DNA of 64,000 nucleotides from Icerya purchasi (GCA_039619475.1 CM077116.1:275094758-275158757), one strand, 5' to 3'. Positions 13,011-26,090 are shown, numbered from the stretch's first letter. Made by a program: numbers and translations. Notes: generated by a model not told the origin, from the letters alone.

Positions 13011-14099
13011 GAAAGAGATTTAACACTCGGTAGGATTATTTTTTTTATTTTCAAACTAGGAAACGGGAGAAATTTAAAAATTATATATTTAAGCGGCCTA
13101 CCTGAAATAATGATATTTAATTAAATGCGTAAGAATCCAGTTGGCGGTATTGCCGCTTTCGTTAGCATTTGCCTATCCGTTTAACCTAATCACTCTGTTA
13201 ACCGGTATTATACAAAAGTTATTAATTAGTACTCTTTTATTGATCAGCGATTAGTGGAGTTTTAAACAAGCGAGGCACGTTATGTGTCGAATTAAAGGAC
13301 CGGTTTTTGCTTTCGGAAAAGCCGTACGTTAATTCGCCCATGAAACTTAAAGAACTTCTGCGACCAGGTTAAAAGCCGTTCGGAAAATTGTATAGATCTT
13401 ACGATAAAAATAAACGAAATTTCTTAAAAGTGTTCACGTTATAGAACATTTGTAATTTTTATTATTAAACCTAATCATTTAGAAAATGTTTCAATTTTAA
13501 TGTAATTGCGAAGTAGTTATTAACGCGGTGAGAATTTGTCTTCGGGGTGAAGGGGATCAAAAACATTTAATTGGAAAAATTAAAAAAAAACACCAATTTA
13601 GGAAACTTTTAAAGAGAATACTCTTTTCTATCAAGTACGTATCAAAATAATAAAAATATCTACAGGAGATAGAAATATTTTTATAAGATGTCCTTATTTT
13701 TTTCTCCTTTTCCTCATGGTGCAACGATCTACGATTTCTTGGACATCGTCCTTAAAATTATAATACTGATGTTAAACTTTTGATTGTACTGCGCGACTAA
13801 TAAGTCTCTTTCTGGAAAATGTTTCTTCTGATACGGCAGTAAATAATATTGCTGCCAAAATTTGTAGCAACATATAAATATTTGGACACAGTTTTTACAT
13901 TGATCTGTTACAAAGCTGTCTTTAGAGCAAATCTATTGCAACTGTTGTGTTGCTTTCCACAAATTCCGGTTTAACTACTGAGATATTTCTTTCAGGCAGA
14001 ACTAGCGAGTACGATGATATTAGCTTGCCAATATCACTGAATCAAAATTTTAGCGGCATAATAATATAAATACAATTTAATGTTTTAGAACCTTTCGGT

Positions 14100-15850
14100 T
14101 ACTTGTTTTATTGCACGCTGCAAAATGTAAATGGCAGAATCTGGCTCAAAACACTCGGAACAATAATCCCCTTTAACAAACGTGTAGAATTTTTATTGTA
14201 TAGCCATTCTCTTCGAGCAAGACCTTCGCTTCTCCATGAAAATTTAACAATTCGTCAACAAATTCGTTTTCTAAAAGCTACAATACATTTAGAACAGTAT
14301 CCGTATAGCCTAACACTTCATGAAATCATTGCTACTTACTCGAAAGGGCTTCGATAACGGTGTATTTTGAAGAATTACCAAATTTACATAACGAAATTCA
14401 AAGAGGGAAGTAGATTTATCAGTTGGATAGCTTCATCCTTGTTACGACTGAATTGGAGTCTTTCAAGAAACTCTACGTTGCTTTGTAAATTTCCTAGAAA
14501 ACCACCCTGGCATCTTTACATATTCAGAGCAAAAATTAAGTGCAGCAAATCGCTTTTAGTCAAAAAATACTTATCAAATCGCAAACGCAACGTGCAACAC
14601 AAATTTCTTTTATCGATATACAAATCCTTCATTCCATCCAAAATAACATACGGGTCCCAGGCTTACTTCTCATCCGGCCAATCGTTGCTTAAATGCAATT
14701 CATTACTGTAATTTTCGCCCTATTCCCGGGTGCTCACCGATCAATAACAGAACTAAGTTTAAGCGCCTTAAACGATTGACTGTGTATCTATTGTGTAATC
14801 GTATCTTTCTTAAAATTACCTCTCAATCCTTCCTCCAAGATATTAACTGCATTCCTACCGCATTTCCCGAATGACCTACTTCCCGAATAAGACAAAATAA
14901 CATCAATATCGGGCTCTTTACTCAAATATTCAGCTTACCAGTAAATTTCTGTAAAGCGTTATCAGAAAGGATCCCTGTTCAATATTACCCATAAAGCATA
15001 GAATATGAAAAAAGCAAGCATACAGAAGAAGTAATCTTCTATACCGATGGAGGAAAATCCGACCCAACATCTATCTCATCTTCAACAGGAGGATGCGCAT
15101 ACTTAACACAATGTAACGTGCAGCATTCGGCTCGACTATAACTGCTCAGTACGAGATGCAAAAGTTTGCTGCACCTTCTGTGATCTAGAGTACTTTCTTT
15201 CTCTACACAAACCAGGTCATAAAAGGCGCTACTAGAAACAGAGTACCGGTTATGGAATCAGTTGCTAACCCTCTATCCAAGAATTCAATACTTATTCAAA
15301 AACATCCGAATATAAAATGCGCCAAGTTACTTTGAAAAAGTTGCCCCATATGATTTCTCTGGGTCTTCAGTAACGTGAAAGTGCTCGGAAATGAACATCA
15401 CAGCAGCTCAGTCAGTGTTGCATACTTCAAGACTCACATACCCACCTCCTTCTGAGTTGATACAGTATTTCAATTTTAGTAGAGCTGGAAAATACACTGG
15501 ACTACGTGCCAAATATTCCTGGCTCAGATCAAATCAACAACGAGCATAGTGACCGTTAGCAGGCGTGATCCTAGACTTCACTGCCATTAATCAGTTACGT
15601 TTAGACCGCACGGACTTGTCCCAAGACTATCTTTTTCGCAGAACCCTCCCTCCTGATTGCTGTTCTTTTTGCCCCCTCCCCACCATCATGTACTTTCTAA
15701 ATTTGTAACGTTACAAACAGGTCTCTTATCAAATAGAATTACACTTGATATCCTTTCGAACCCCCAAATCAATGGCAGCATTGATAGACTTTTTTTAGAT
15801 GTCATAAAAAAGTTAAATACAGGGTGTGGAAATAGTATAGGACAACGTTA
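14100..15850 (+). pseudogene. Heavily decayed LINE ORF2: RT thumb, RNase H and zinc-finger region
   Basis: Pieces of one ORF2 can be followed through many stops and shifts. The stretch 14103-14357 gives RARPSLLHENLTIRQQI; 14400-14710 gives a reverse-transcriptase thumb-like region (YLSNRKRNVQHKFLLSIYKS and FIPSKITYGSQAYF); about 15040 gives IPMEENPTQH, or in the other frame YRWRKIRP, equivalent to the YTDGGKS start of RNase H; 15150 gives LEYFLSL; and 15600 gives LDRTDLSQDYLFRRTLPPDCCSFC, matching the finger region of the 8.2-9.1 kb copy. It is the same family as that element but far older. Confidence 0.65.
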
Positions 15851-15859
15851 TATTTAAAA

Positions 15860-18175
15860 CAGAAATAAAAAATAAATTGGCTACATCAAAACTGTAACAC
15901 CTTAGCATTTACTATATGTGGTATGTACGCAGCATATTTGATGATTTTTATTTGCCTCTTTAATCGTTTTCCACTGCCCACTTTAATCTGTTTTATTTTA
16001 ATTTGATTTTTATTGAAACATTTTAATTACATGTATATTTTTTTCAATTAATAAAGAGCCTAAAAATTAATTTGCATTAACAATACGTAACGAATTTTTG
16101 CGGTTCACTTTACTAAAATTAAAATTAAAATTTTCGCTAGGAACCACATCACGTTTAAAAATAAAGGGAAAAAAATGTAATATTTACGAAGTCGAAATCG
16201 ACTGAAATAACTGAGTTGTTAATTTCAGTTTAATCTTTGATGATGGACTGTGTATATGCGTTCGAAACGTTAAATAGTATTTTTAATAGTGACGTAATTT
16301 CTATGGAAAATTTTAATTTTAATTTTATTTGCATCATTTGAAAATGTTGAACAAATTTCACCTCACTTCTTTATGGAAATTTAAATATTTACACCATAGT
16401 TCGAGTTTATATGTTAATATAGCAACACCTATCCATCTTCCCTATTGTTACAGTGGTAAGAGTAATTTTTAATATTAAATTGTTTTCCAACCAAGAGCCA
16501 GATTTCTACCAAAAGCACTGTGTATGTGTGTGTGTATAAGATGGGGATGAATTGTTATTATTAGTTTTAAGACTTTTAAGAAATTTATCTTTATTTAAAT
16601 TAACAGCATCGTTAATTTTTTTGATATTACTGTTGTATACTTGTTTGAATGAACAAGATTTATGTATAACGTAGTTAGTAATTGTATTAACTACTTTGGT
16701 ATTTTTTATCCCCATTTAGGCTGATTTCTTAACGTTCACTCCTTTGATCTTTTAAGAATAGCTTTCAACTTATAGACAAATAATATTGTGAGATAATTCG
16801 TTGTATTAAGCGGATAATCGCGACAATCTTTTAGTAGAGAAAATCGATTATTACCCCCCCCCCCCCCCCTATCAGAATATAAATTTTCTTGTCGATATGT
16901 TTGAAGAATTTCTATCGACGCCTCTTTCTAAGTCGCTGTCAACTTATTAAAAGAAAATTATCTTTTCCTTTCAAGGCAGAAAGTATATCTGGTGCTAATT
17001 ATTACAAAAAACAGATACCTCCAGTTGGTTTGTCACTGATTTCTTATATGATCTTTACATTCACGGTTGGGCTGCATCTTAGAATACTTTTAAAGAACAA
17101 TGTGTCCCCGTACCTGAAACACTAATAACATTGTGCCTGATTCTTCTAATAAAAAGCTTACAATGAAAACGAACATGCCAAAAGAAAACATACAACGACT
17201 CTGACCTTCGAAATTAATTAAAATACTTAATTTTGTTATTGATTTCTATTTCATACTTTTAATTACGGATAGATTGCATTCTATGGTGTTGACTTTATCC
17301 GAATACTTTTAATGATAGCGAATAATCTAGATCGTAGAAAAAAAGGAAGGTGCGCGTTGTAGCCAGCAACCGAGAATAACCATTAGCTATTGAGTGATTC
17401 GCAGAAAGTGGGGATAAAAATAATTATAACGGCTAAGCTCTTCTTAATCACCGTAATATCCTATGTTCGGTGGATTTATACCAAAGAAATATCGATTTCA
17501 TTTTGCTCCTCAGTATTTCAAATCCGTAATTAAATTAAATTAAAATGTTACTTAATAATAACAAAAATGATCAAAAATGTCTTTCTAATGATAATGCACG
17601 CGCTCGTAAATAAAATATTAAGTAACTGGAACGTTGGACAATTATTTAATTATTAATTTATTTATTTGTAATACATTTTCTGTTTACGGTAAGTAGAAAC
17701 CGTTACGATAACACACACACAATAAAAGTGTACGGTAAGTATGCTCGCGATATAGTAACAGCTATGAAATGATTCCGCCGATTTTTGGTTTGAAACAATT
17801 AATATGTATGTTTATGAAGATTGTGGCTAAGCTTTTTAGTCATCTTACTGCAATATGCATAAAACAGTTGCTTCTACGTATCGAAATAAGTTATTTTCCC
17901 GATACAACGTTTGTTTTAATTAATTCTACTAATAGCAACATTTTTCATGATCTCCCAATTCAAAAATATTTATTAAAATACTTCGAAAAATCAAAAGCTA
18001 CGAAAAAATCTAATGAACATTCCACGAAATGGAATACTGGAGTTACATAATCAATGCCGTGATGTTATTTGGCTATTTTCCGAAATCTCGGAAGGCAACT
18101 GAAATCGTAGCCGAGAAATGGTTCTTCTCAAATGAATAACATTGTAGTAACTTCTTAAATAGCGGAAAAAGTTTT
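15860..18175. other. Intergenic, no gene seen; C-run
   Basis: AT-rich sequence. A run of 16 C lies at 16854-16869. Around 16100-16330 short complementary stretches (ACTAAAATTAAAATT and AATTTTAATTTTA) flank TGATGATGGACTGTG, reminiscent of a small inverted-repeat element, but ends are unclear. Open frames at 16889-17125 and 17769-18050 have no recognisable domain. Confidence 0.35.
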
Positions 18176-18178
18176 ATA

Positions 18179-18183
18179 TCATA

Positions 18184-18251
<68 letters not shown>
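18179..18251. repeat. Compound (TA)n(GA)n microsatellite
   Basis: About 40 bases of alternating TA followed directly by about 30 bases of alternating GA. Confidence 0.95.
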
Positions 18252-18254
<3 letters not shown>

Positions 18255-18578
18255 GCGTCAGTTCGCCTCTAATAATAACGATATATGTGAATTATATAGG
18301 AGCAATTTCAGGCCAGGTTTTCTACCACATCGAATTGCTGGGGGACCGTAATGTAAATAGCCATACAGGATTAATTGGACGCTGCAAAGGCATTTGGCAC
18401 AAGTTGACGTGACAGGCTAATGTTGAAATATACAAAAATTTCCGATATGTTTAATTGAAGTACACTTAGTTGGCCTTTTTCAATGCAGTAGCAAAAAAAT
18501 ATTTTGATCGGTGTTGTTCATATGTAAAGTAAATTAAAGGTATCATGAATTTTAGTGTCAAGCTTTTCATAATGGTAC

Positions 18579-18775
18579 TAAGCCTAATGGATCTGATGAG
18601 AATACCGGAGCCAATTCTTTTCTACTTGGGATCCGCCTTTACTTTTCCAAATTTCTCTGGTACTCACAATTATTTCAGGCTGAGTAAACTTTGGAGCGAC
18701 TTGGTTCCGTGACGAGACAACTTTCGATAACTCCTCTCTGATTTGGTAGCCAAGCACCTTAACCACTAGGCTATC
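18579..18775 (-). mobile_element. tRNA-derived SINE family 1, copy 2
   Basis: The reverse complement begins TAGCCTAGTGGTTAAGGTGC (A box) and GCTTGGCTACCAAATCAGAG, and continues with CTCAGCCTGAAATAATTGTG, ACCAGAGAAATTTGGAAAAG and GTATTCTCATCAGATCC, matching the copy at 4147-4335. Its head abuts the LINE fragment that begins at about 18777. Confidence 0.75.
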
Positions 18776-18776
18776 T

Positions 18777-18990
18777 AATAGTCAGAAATATCGGCGATTT
18801 CTGAGCAACTACCTCGGAGGATATACATTAAACATAAGCATCGCCGTATTAAACACAATTTCACCGACATTGCAGGCTTACCTGATGTTATTTACACGCA
18901 TAATTTGTCCATAATTATGATCTTTTGGGCTTTTTTTTTTCTTTTTCTCATTGTATAGCGCCTCCAGTTTAAATTTCTTTAATAATATTT
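18777..18990 (+). mobile_element. Jockey-type LINE 3' end fragment
   Basis: AGTCAGAAATATCGGCGATTTCTGAGCAACTA and the following ACATAAGCATCGCCGTATTA (shown in parts) match the 3' end of the Jockey-type LINE at 33600-33690 (TCAGAAATATTGGAG, CTGAGCAACTA, ATAAGCATCGCCGGATTA). Only the last codons and the 3' UTR remain, ending in a T-rich stretch near 18930-18990. This is the same family as the 32.4-33.8 kb copy. Confidence 0.7.
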
Positions 18991-18999
18991 AAATGTTGC

Positions 19000-19195
19000 A
19001 CGTTTCCACCTCTGGTACTGCGCAACTTTGTTTAATTAATTTTTGAACGTTTTCCAATCTAAACTCGCCTTTTTTTTAATGAAAACTTTATAATTAGCTG
19101 TTACGCCCATTTTCATTCGACGGAAAAGAACCGCTTTTATTTTTATTACCGTTGAAACCACCTACCATTATTATCATTATCATTATCATTATCCA

Positions 19196-19232
<37 letters not shown>

Positions 19233-21185
19233 TAATATGATTATCGCAATTATTTTCCGGACTTGTTAATTTTGTGTTTTAAATAAGAAAGGACCGATTC
19301 TGATCTTGTAATCTACCGATAAATCATGAACAAAGCACGGAGGCCGGCCGGACAAAGCCCCGTGCGAGAATAAACATAATCGGTTAAGCCGATTGTCCGT
19401 TATGTAATTATGTTTTATAAGTGGGAAACGTAGACGATAAGAATAAACGCCTAAAAGAGGAGCAGTGAAATAAGGAGTGATATTACAGCAAGGTGTAGGC
19501 GTGTATGTTTAAGCGAGCTTAACGTCTAGTGTAAAAATATCTAAGAGAAAAGAATGAAAAGGAGAACGACGATTTTGAGGTTCTAACATGATAGCACCCC
19601 GCGACAATGTCGGAAAAATTAATTTTTCAGAATTTACGTGGTTAATGATTTAACAAGCGCGCGCGGGTAATTTCGTAAGCAAAAGTCAAAAAAATTCAGA
19701 CCGCAAAATACAGTTTAGTCATCTGCTTCGATTTATTAGTCGCGTTTCATTTTGTAATTTACAAACAGATTTTCAGTGACCGAAATTAGCTACAGCACCG
19801 TTGTCAACGAGCTTTTATTTAATTCGTAAACTTTCAACGTATCGACATTTTTATAAGACGCCTCTCGAAGAAATAATTCGCAATACCTTTCGAAATAATT
19901 GCCCCAAATTATAACTTGAAATTTGCATCGCGCGCGAAAAAAAAAAAGAAAATCATTTTAAAAAAGTATAAAAGTTCGTCACATTTAAAGTGTTTTGCTC
20001 CGGAGAAATCTGAAAAAAGAAGATAATTAAGAAATGCGCTAGGCACGCGGATTGAGAAGATCAAAACATTCGAAATGAAATTAAGAAATTTACATTAACC
20101 GTTATTAAATTACTACCGTATCGATCAGCTTTTTCTTTTTAGTTCCTTAAGCTACTCCATTCGGTTGCGGATAGTTTTTAGATCGCTGGAAAGATACTGT
20201 TTCCTTTCTTTCTTGCTCCTTCGCAAAATGACCATTAATAATTTTTAATCGATACGCAAGATCGACACCGCTAATGTTCTAGTTTCTCTGCTACCATTTA
20301 TGGGACGCGTAAACAAAACGTACAGGCTAAAAATCAGTTTTATCAGTAGCGGATCAACACATTCCCCCCTCAAAAAAAGTAACAACAATGAAAAAATTGG
20401 TTACAACAGAGAGAAACTTAATTTATAAAAGTTTTGTATAAATGTTACTTACGGATTTAATTATATTATAACTAATATTTAATACTGATTTCCGAAAAAA
20501 AAAAGAAAAGAAAAGGCTATTAATTCTGTTTTAAACGCAACTCTGTAATGGATTTTTTGTCATTTTTATTTATATTTATTTTTCATTTTTATTTTGAAAT
20601 TTTAATTAAAAATAGTAGTTCAATGAGAAATATATATATTTAAACTCGCTTACAGACAATTCGGACCGGATTATTAATAGAAATAAAAAAGAAGTAAAGT
20701 CTAATATAAAAATACTATCGTTTTTATTCGGCTTCTAGTTATTCCAAATTCTAAACTACCACATATTTAAGGTATAATTTTATTCTTTTGATTTTTCACC
20801 TAAAAATAAAAGAAAATTAAAATTAAACTGTAATAATTATATATTTTTAGAACATTTTTACGAATTTCTAAAGAGGTTGTCGCTATTTGATTTTCTTTAT
20901 GTGAAATAAGGAACTAATTTAAAAACTACCGCCTACCCCGTATAAGATATTACGTAATTATATAGTTTCCCTCCCGAAAAATGTCTCTCTGGATGCGCCC
21001 CGCGGGTTTTATGCATATCTCGACGTTTGTAGGGGATGACTTTAAGTTTACGAAATTTCCTATAATGCATCTCTGGGTAAACGAGTAAATCATCAAAAAG
21101 ACCGAGCAGACTGACAGAACGTGACTGACGCGATTTGAAGAAAAAATGACCGCCCGTCCTGAATACAGAGAGCTTCATTGCGGTT
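19000..21185. other. Intergenic, no gene seen; (TTA)n
   Basis: A (TTA)n microsatellite lies at about 19197-19230. At 19336-19412 there are two small palindromes (GCACGG...CCGTGC and AATCGG-ttaag-CCGATT). The rest is AT-rich and without motif. Confidence 0.35.
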
Positions 21186-21189
21186 GATT

Positions 21190-21855
21190 ATTAATCGAAA
21201 ATAGACATTATCGAATGCGCGCGTGTGTGTGTGTGTGTGTGTGTACGGAATCAATTAATCGTTTCGTCAAGTTGCGCGCCGTAAGGCGCGACATCGACAT
21301 CTAATTATGCTTCGTTTGCTACCGTAAGCAAACGTGTGGGGATGGCGGCTGATGGATTGTATCAGCAGCGGTATAAATAAATGCACCCAAACCCACATGC
21401 CGATGATATTCGTTCTATCACTCAAGGTTGCGTTATTATCGAATCCACACCGAGATGCGATCGGTTCCCTCGCTGATGATGTGCTAACATTCAGAACCAG
21501 CTCTCTTCACGGTCGATCTTCGCGAAAAACATTTTTCATCCTAACGCAATCAGTCACCCTCTGTTCTTAAACTGAATCTAACGTTACTGTCGCAGTTGTC
21601 ACGCTGAACGGCCAACGTCTACTAATTGCGTCGAATCTTTTAGCGGTTTTTCAGTTGTTTTCGTTTTTGTTTTTTTTTTCTTTTACGGGAATAATTTTAT
21701 TTCGAGGATTATCCTTAAAAAATAATCCAACGGTGAAATTTAAATATGTTTCGGTCGCCTTAAGAGCGCGGTATTAATATCGCCGCATCGATAATCCGTG
21801 CGATTCATACGGTGTTGTACTGCTCCGAGAAGATCACACAGATGATTTGCCAATC
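21190..21855 (+). promoter_or_regulatory. Presumed promoter and 5' UTR of the M13 gene
   Basis: This stretch before the first coding exon is visibly richer in G, C and CpG than the flanks. It contains a (GT)n run with GCGCGC at 21217-21244, a small hairpin GCGCGCC-gtaa-GGCGCG near 21276-21292, and unique sequence with no mobile-element similarity that I can see. No TATA box or transcription start can be assigned, and an extra non-coding exon is possible. Inference from position only. Confidence 0.3.
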
Positions 21856-21905
21856 ATGGAGAAGTGTACGATGGAATTAGATTCTCCAGTTATGAAACCA
21901 ACCTC
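21856..21905 (+). CDS. M13 peptidase coding exon 1 (start codon, cytoplasmic tail)
   Basis: The ATG at 21856 sits in a good context (caatcATGG) and opens sixteen codons, MEKCTMELDSPVMKPT, plus two bases, then a consensus donor CTC|GTAAGT at 21906. The leftover TC pairs with the first G of exon 2 to make Ser. The frame upstream is open back to a TAA at 21775-21777 with no other in-frame ATG, so this is the first usable start; the next in-frame ATG (21871) is an alternative. The exon lies in a locally more GC-rich, CpG-rich stretch than its surroundings. A short hydrophilic N-terminus before a membrane anchor fits type II M13 proteins. Because the exon is short and not conserved in sequence, its assignment rests on phase, splice site, strand and position. 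Confidence 0.6.
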
Positions 21906-22800
21906 GTAAGTACTTCGAAATAGCGAACGAATTGCGGCATGCGTCGTATAATTTCAATCGGAGATCTTGGCGCGGGGTCAGGAAGTTCCCGGACGCAACA
22001 GCGAGCGGTCTAGTCGTGAGATTTTAATTTAGAGAACTGCAAAAATGTGCCTATAGTCGTATTTAAAGCGTCCCTCCGAAGCTAGCTGCGCCGTTGGCCG
22101 GCTACTGAAATATGACGGTTTTGAAAGAATTCAATACAACTGCAGCCTATTTTTAGTAGTCGGAAGAAATCGCTGATTTATTTTTAATATATTTTGCAAA
22201 GAAATTACGAGCAAAGTTTTTCTCTATTACTCCGAAGCAAATTGTTTCACTATTATCGACCAATGACGTAATAGAGATAATTAAAGAGAACAAAACTGCC
22301 GCGTGAGATATGCAAGCTACGCCTCATTAGGGAACGGACGAAACGGTATATTTAATTGCGAATAGAAACTGGCTAGCGCAGGTCTCTGTATGGTAAATGC
22401 GATGTACTAACTTTAATCCGGTTTCGTTGCTAATAATATTTTTATTAGAAAAAAAATCGTTTGTTTATAAATTTTAACGGGTGTGTATACTCAGGCACTA
22501 AAAAAAACAATGATATTAGTTCCTTTTACACATGCACGCTTTTTTCACCCGGGCACTGGCCCTGAAATAGTTATGATCCAATAAAAATATAATATCGAGA
22601 AATCGTTCTCGATTTTTATTTTTTTTTTTTATGCCATATATACAGCGGTTAGGCGGAAAAGTTTTATTACAATAACAATAAGGTTATTGAGAAATTCGAA
22701 AAGATCAGAAATTACTCTTTCATCAACACCGTGGAGGAGCTTTAAATGGGGTAAAAATTTTGAGCATTCTGTTTATGGAACAACAGTCCTAAGCACTTAA
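21906..22800. other. Start of M13 gene intron 1, no repeat recognised
   Basis: Unique-looking sequence after the exon 1 donor. It is moderately GC-rich and has no open frame of note. It could hold regulatory sequence, but no specific site is identified. Confidence 0.35.
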
Positions 22801-22810
22801 TAGTGTTAAT

Positions 22811-23455
22811 AATTTTTTTTTTTTTTTTTTTCTTTTGGACTCGTCAACCATCTTTAGAAACAATTAAGAGACGAAAAATCGGTTATAAATTCGGTATCGG
22901 ATATTGTTAAAAAGAAGTGATAGGAACTATGATGTCTTATAAGGAATGTCTCAGTAAACTGGAGCACAAAGCAGAGCGCTCAAAAGAAAGAAATGAACGC
23001 TTAATAAACAGAATCGTTTCCCGGATAACTACGTCATTTGACTGCAGAGAAAAATGAAGAAGGAAACTAAGAACAAGCGAAAGCTGGAGATAGAATACGG
23101 CTCAAATACAGACGAATAATGAAGACAACCGATGAATGTAATTATCAGAAAAGAAGGAAGCGTAAACATTTGACTAAAATCTGAAAAATGGTAATTTTTA
23201 CGCTGCGGAAGGAAATAAGAGTAGTATGAGGTTCATCTTAAGAAAAGAACTGGAAAGAAACAGCAATCCGAGTAGCAAAGAATTATTTAGCCAAAGATTA
23301 GCTAGGAATTCGTAATCGGTATGAATGAAACGGAGTGCAGAAAGAGTTTGAATGAGAGAACGTACAGGGAGAATAATAAAAAAGCGGAAATGTTCAGGAA
23401 GAATTGAGAGATAACCAAATAATTGGAAAAAGTCGATTAGAGGCAATGATGGATT
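22811..23455 (-). mobile_element. RNase H-type LINE 3' fragment, copy 3
   Basis: The T-run at 22811-22831 is the A tail of the minus strand, followed by GGACTCGTCAACCA (complement of TGGTTGACGAGTCC). The frame at 23198-23446 reads HFRFFIILPVRSLIQTLSAL, equivalent to CDFTILRIRSHIRTLSSL in the copy at 49.7 kb. The middle part matches copy 2 at DNA level (AAAGCAGAGC, ACGCTTAATAAACA). Frameshifted and 5'-truncated near 23455. Confidence 0.75.
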
Positions 23456-23894
23456 AAATTAAAAACTTTATAGCAAACGGCGATGTATGGAAAAAGAAAA
23501 CAAAAAAAATGGAAGCAATATATAAAATACAAAAGAACATGAAAATCGGTAATTGTAATTTACAATAAAGAGTTCGCATAATGCGTAATTTATGTTTATT
23601 TTTGCATAGTCTCTGGTATAAATATTTAGTTTTAGAATGTAAAATGTGAAATAGTATGAAATAATTTTTTTTTCTTTTTATTAAGACGCCCGACGACCCC
23701 GTAGCAGTACAATTAATTAATTAATAATCACGTGACGATAACATCGGATGCACCATGTTAATTTAGTTGTATTTATAAATTTTACACGGAAGATGGGGTA
23801 TTAAACTAGTTTACATGGTCTTATTTTTCCGGTAATCTAATCTGTGATCAGCGTCTGTTGGGGTCTCCGTCGTTTCGGCCTCAGTGATTCGGCT

Positions 23895-24175
23895 GCGACG
23901 ATTCGGCCTCAACGTTTTGGCTTTGTCCTTTTTCCAAGTAGATTTAATTTAATGTTAGTGAGTTGTTAATTTTGTTTTTCATTTTTTGAGGCGCATGTTT
24001 TGTTTTTTTTTAATTACTAATATCCCGGATTGTGTTTTTTTGATTCAGTGGTTATTTTACGCCTTAAATATGATACTAATTAAAGAAAAATAAGATTAAA
24101 AACTCACCAACACTAAATTAGATCTACTTGGAAAAAGGACTAGGCTAAACTGATTCAGGCCTGAACGGCCCCGTC
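23895..24175. repeat. Imperfect inverted repeat (foldback-like)
   Basis: Left arm about 23900-23985 (TCCTTTTTCCAAGTAGAT, then GTTAGTGAGTTGTTAATTT) pairs with right arm about 24095-24170 (AAAAACTCACCAACACTAA, then ATCTACTTGGAAAAAGGA). Outside the left arm are short copies of CGATTCGGCCTCA, and outside the right arm TTCAGGCCTGAACGGCC. This suggests a non-autonomous inverted-repeat element; ends are not defined. Confidence 0.6.
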
Positions 24176-24378
24176 TGTGGTGTAGATATTTGATTAACTC
24201 TCTTGCGGTGAATTGACTATGAGGGTGACTAATTCTGATTATTTCGAAATCGATTTTAAAAACCAGAAGATTGAAAAACGATTATTTTTACACAAAAAAA
24301 GGAGAAACAAACAATTTTAAACCGGAAAACATTTTTACGATCGCGCAAGATGCTTCAATAACAATATTTTCCCCTACT

Positions 24379-24660
24379 TTTTTTTTTCTTTTGTAAGGAT
24401 ATTCCGGCTAAGGACGTTTACCCAATCCAAAAACATTATTAGTGATTATATAGGGAAAATATTAGAAATGGAGCATGCAGAATGAAGCTATCAAAAGAAT
24501 AACCGCGGGAGAAAGAAGAGAAAGGTGCTGTGAGCGATATAAGGAGTAGAGAGGCCCCAAGACGCAAAAGACTATCTAACATGCGGAGTTGCACATCGTA
24601 CGATACGTATAATCGAAAAACTTTTATTCTTATTAGAGGTGAGTTCAAAATAAAAGATTT
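24379..24660 (-). mobile_element. Probable RNase H-type LINE 3' fragment, copy 4 (weak)
   Basis: A T-run at 24379-24388 is followed on the minus strand by sequence whose frame 24439-24648 ends LLRLGASLLLISLTAPFSSF, resembling the end of ORF2 at 50.2 kb (GLGLPASFCARSF). Similarity is limited, so the assignment is tentative. Confidence 0.4.
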
Positions 24661-24719
24661 AAGAATTACGGAGAATTGTTTTGCAAGTTAAATTCCTTTT
24701 TACCACGTCAATAAGAGGA

Positions 24720-26090
24720 GGTTGTTATATGTTCGTCGCGTATGTTTTATTTTATTTTTTTTTTTTTTTTCGTTTTTTAAGTTCGTTTGCGGGTAATTTA
24801 TTCTGAACCGATTTTGTTGATTTTTGTTCATTTGAAAGTATACTGATCAGTGACGATAACTATATATCGCAAGTATCAGTAAACACTCGACGATAGTTAA
24901 AATGAAAAAAAAAACGAGATTCTCTTTAGAAAAAATTTTAAAAAATATGGACACTTAAAATATTATTAATATTATGCATGGAAATATAAGTTAGGAAAAA
25001 ACGAATTTTTCATAAGACAAAAAATTACGTCGTCAACGTTAATTTACACGACGGATAAATATGTATTCGAATAAGGAAAACTGAAATAGCCACAACTCCG
25101 TTTAAAAACTCATCGTTGACAGAACTATCACATAATACGCTTAAACGATCTGAACTGACTTCAATAATGCCCTTTGTCTATTAGCAATTAGCCTGTTGGT
25201 CGCATACTAAGTGCCCCGATTAGTATTAGTGAATACTGAGACACTCAGTAGTCATTTGAAATAAACGTGTTTTTATCAAAAAAACTCTCTCCTTACAGTT
25301 GTACATTCTTTGCTTAATATAAGCAGATAAAAATTAATTTAAAAAAAAGTTTCATTACAATATACCGATAATTTTAAAATTAAAAGGTCGACAAACGCTA
25401 AATGTCATTAAATTTAATTAACCGTGTGCAAATTTAGATTCCGGCAGAGGTAATTTTGAAACGCCCAAAACGTGCTTTACAATTTCATCAACGACGATGG
25501 GGATGATTTAATTTCACTGATTTTTACGCCAAACTTCCTCCGGTATAAATGGCTATTAGTAATCTTAAGTAATTTAGACTTTGAAGATAAAGGACTTTTC
25601 TATATCCAGAGCAGTGCGCCCAACTATTAAGCTTATTAATAATATATATTATTCGGTTACTCTTTTCAACATTGTAGAACCCAAAATTGAGTAAAATGAG
25701 AAAGATTTTTTTTTTTCTTTCTGTCAGGATAGGATAAATTTTCCAGCTACTACTACTTTGGTGACCTTTTTTAGAAGTAATGTTCTACAAGACCGATTAC
25801 GCTAATTAAATAGTTTTGATCCACGTATTGAACTTTGAAAACATAGTTTTGGAAAAATAAGTTTTTTTAAGGGTTTAAATAGGAAAAAAATAAAAACATC
25901 TCTCATTTATTTGTCGTGTTTTTTTATGTTTATTTTTATTGGTTTGTGTAAGGAAAAAACAATAGTTAGTCCCTCTGTCGACAATTTTTTTTTTCTTAAA
26001 AATTTTTATGTTATTTCTGTTTTTCTCTCCTCCTCTCTCTTTATTTTTAAATTTAATTATGCTGTGAACAATAATCAAAGGGTTTGTAGA
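24720..26090. other. Intron 1 sequence, nothing recognised
   Basis: AT-rich with T-runs at 24753-24770 and 25705-25716. No gene or repeat similarity seen. Confidence 0.35.

Noticed and set aside
16506..16715. 69-codon minus frame ending in His-Thr repeats
   Set aside because: Arises from a (GT)n microsatellite and has no domain.
19336..19412. Two palindromes that might be a structured RNA
   Set aside because: Short stems, no conserved neighbours, no second copy; not enough to call.
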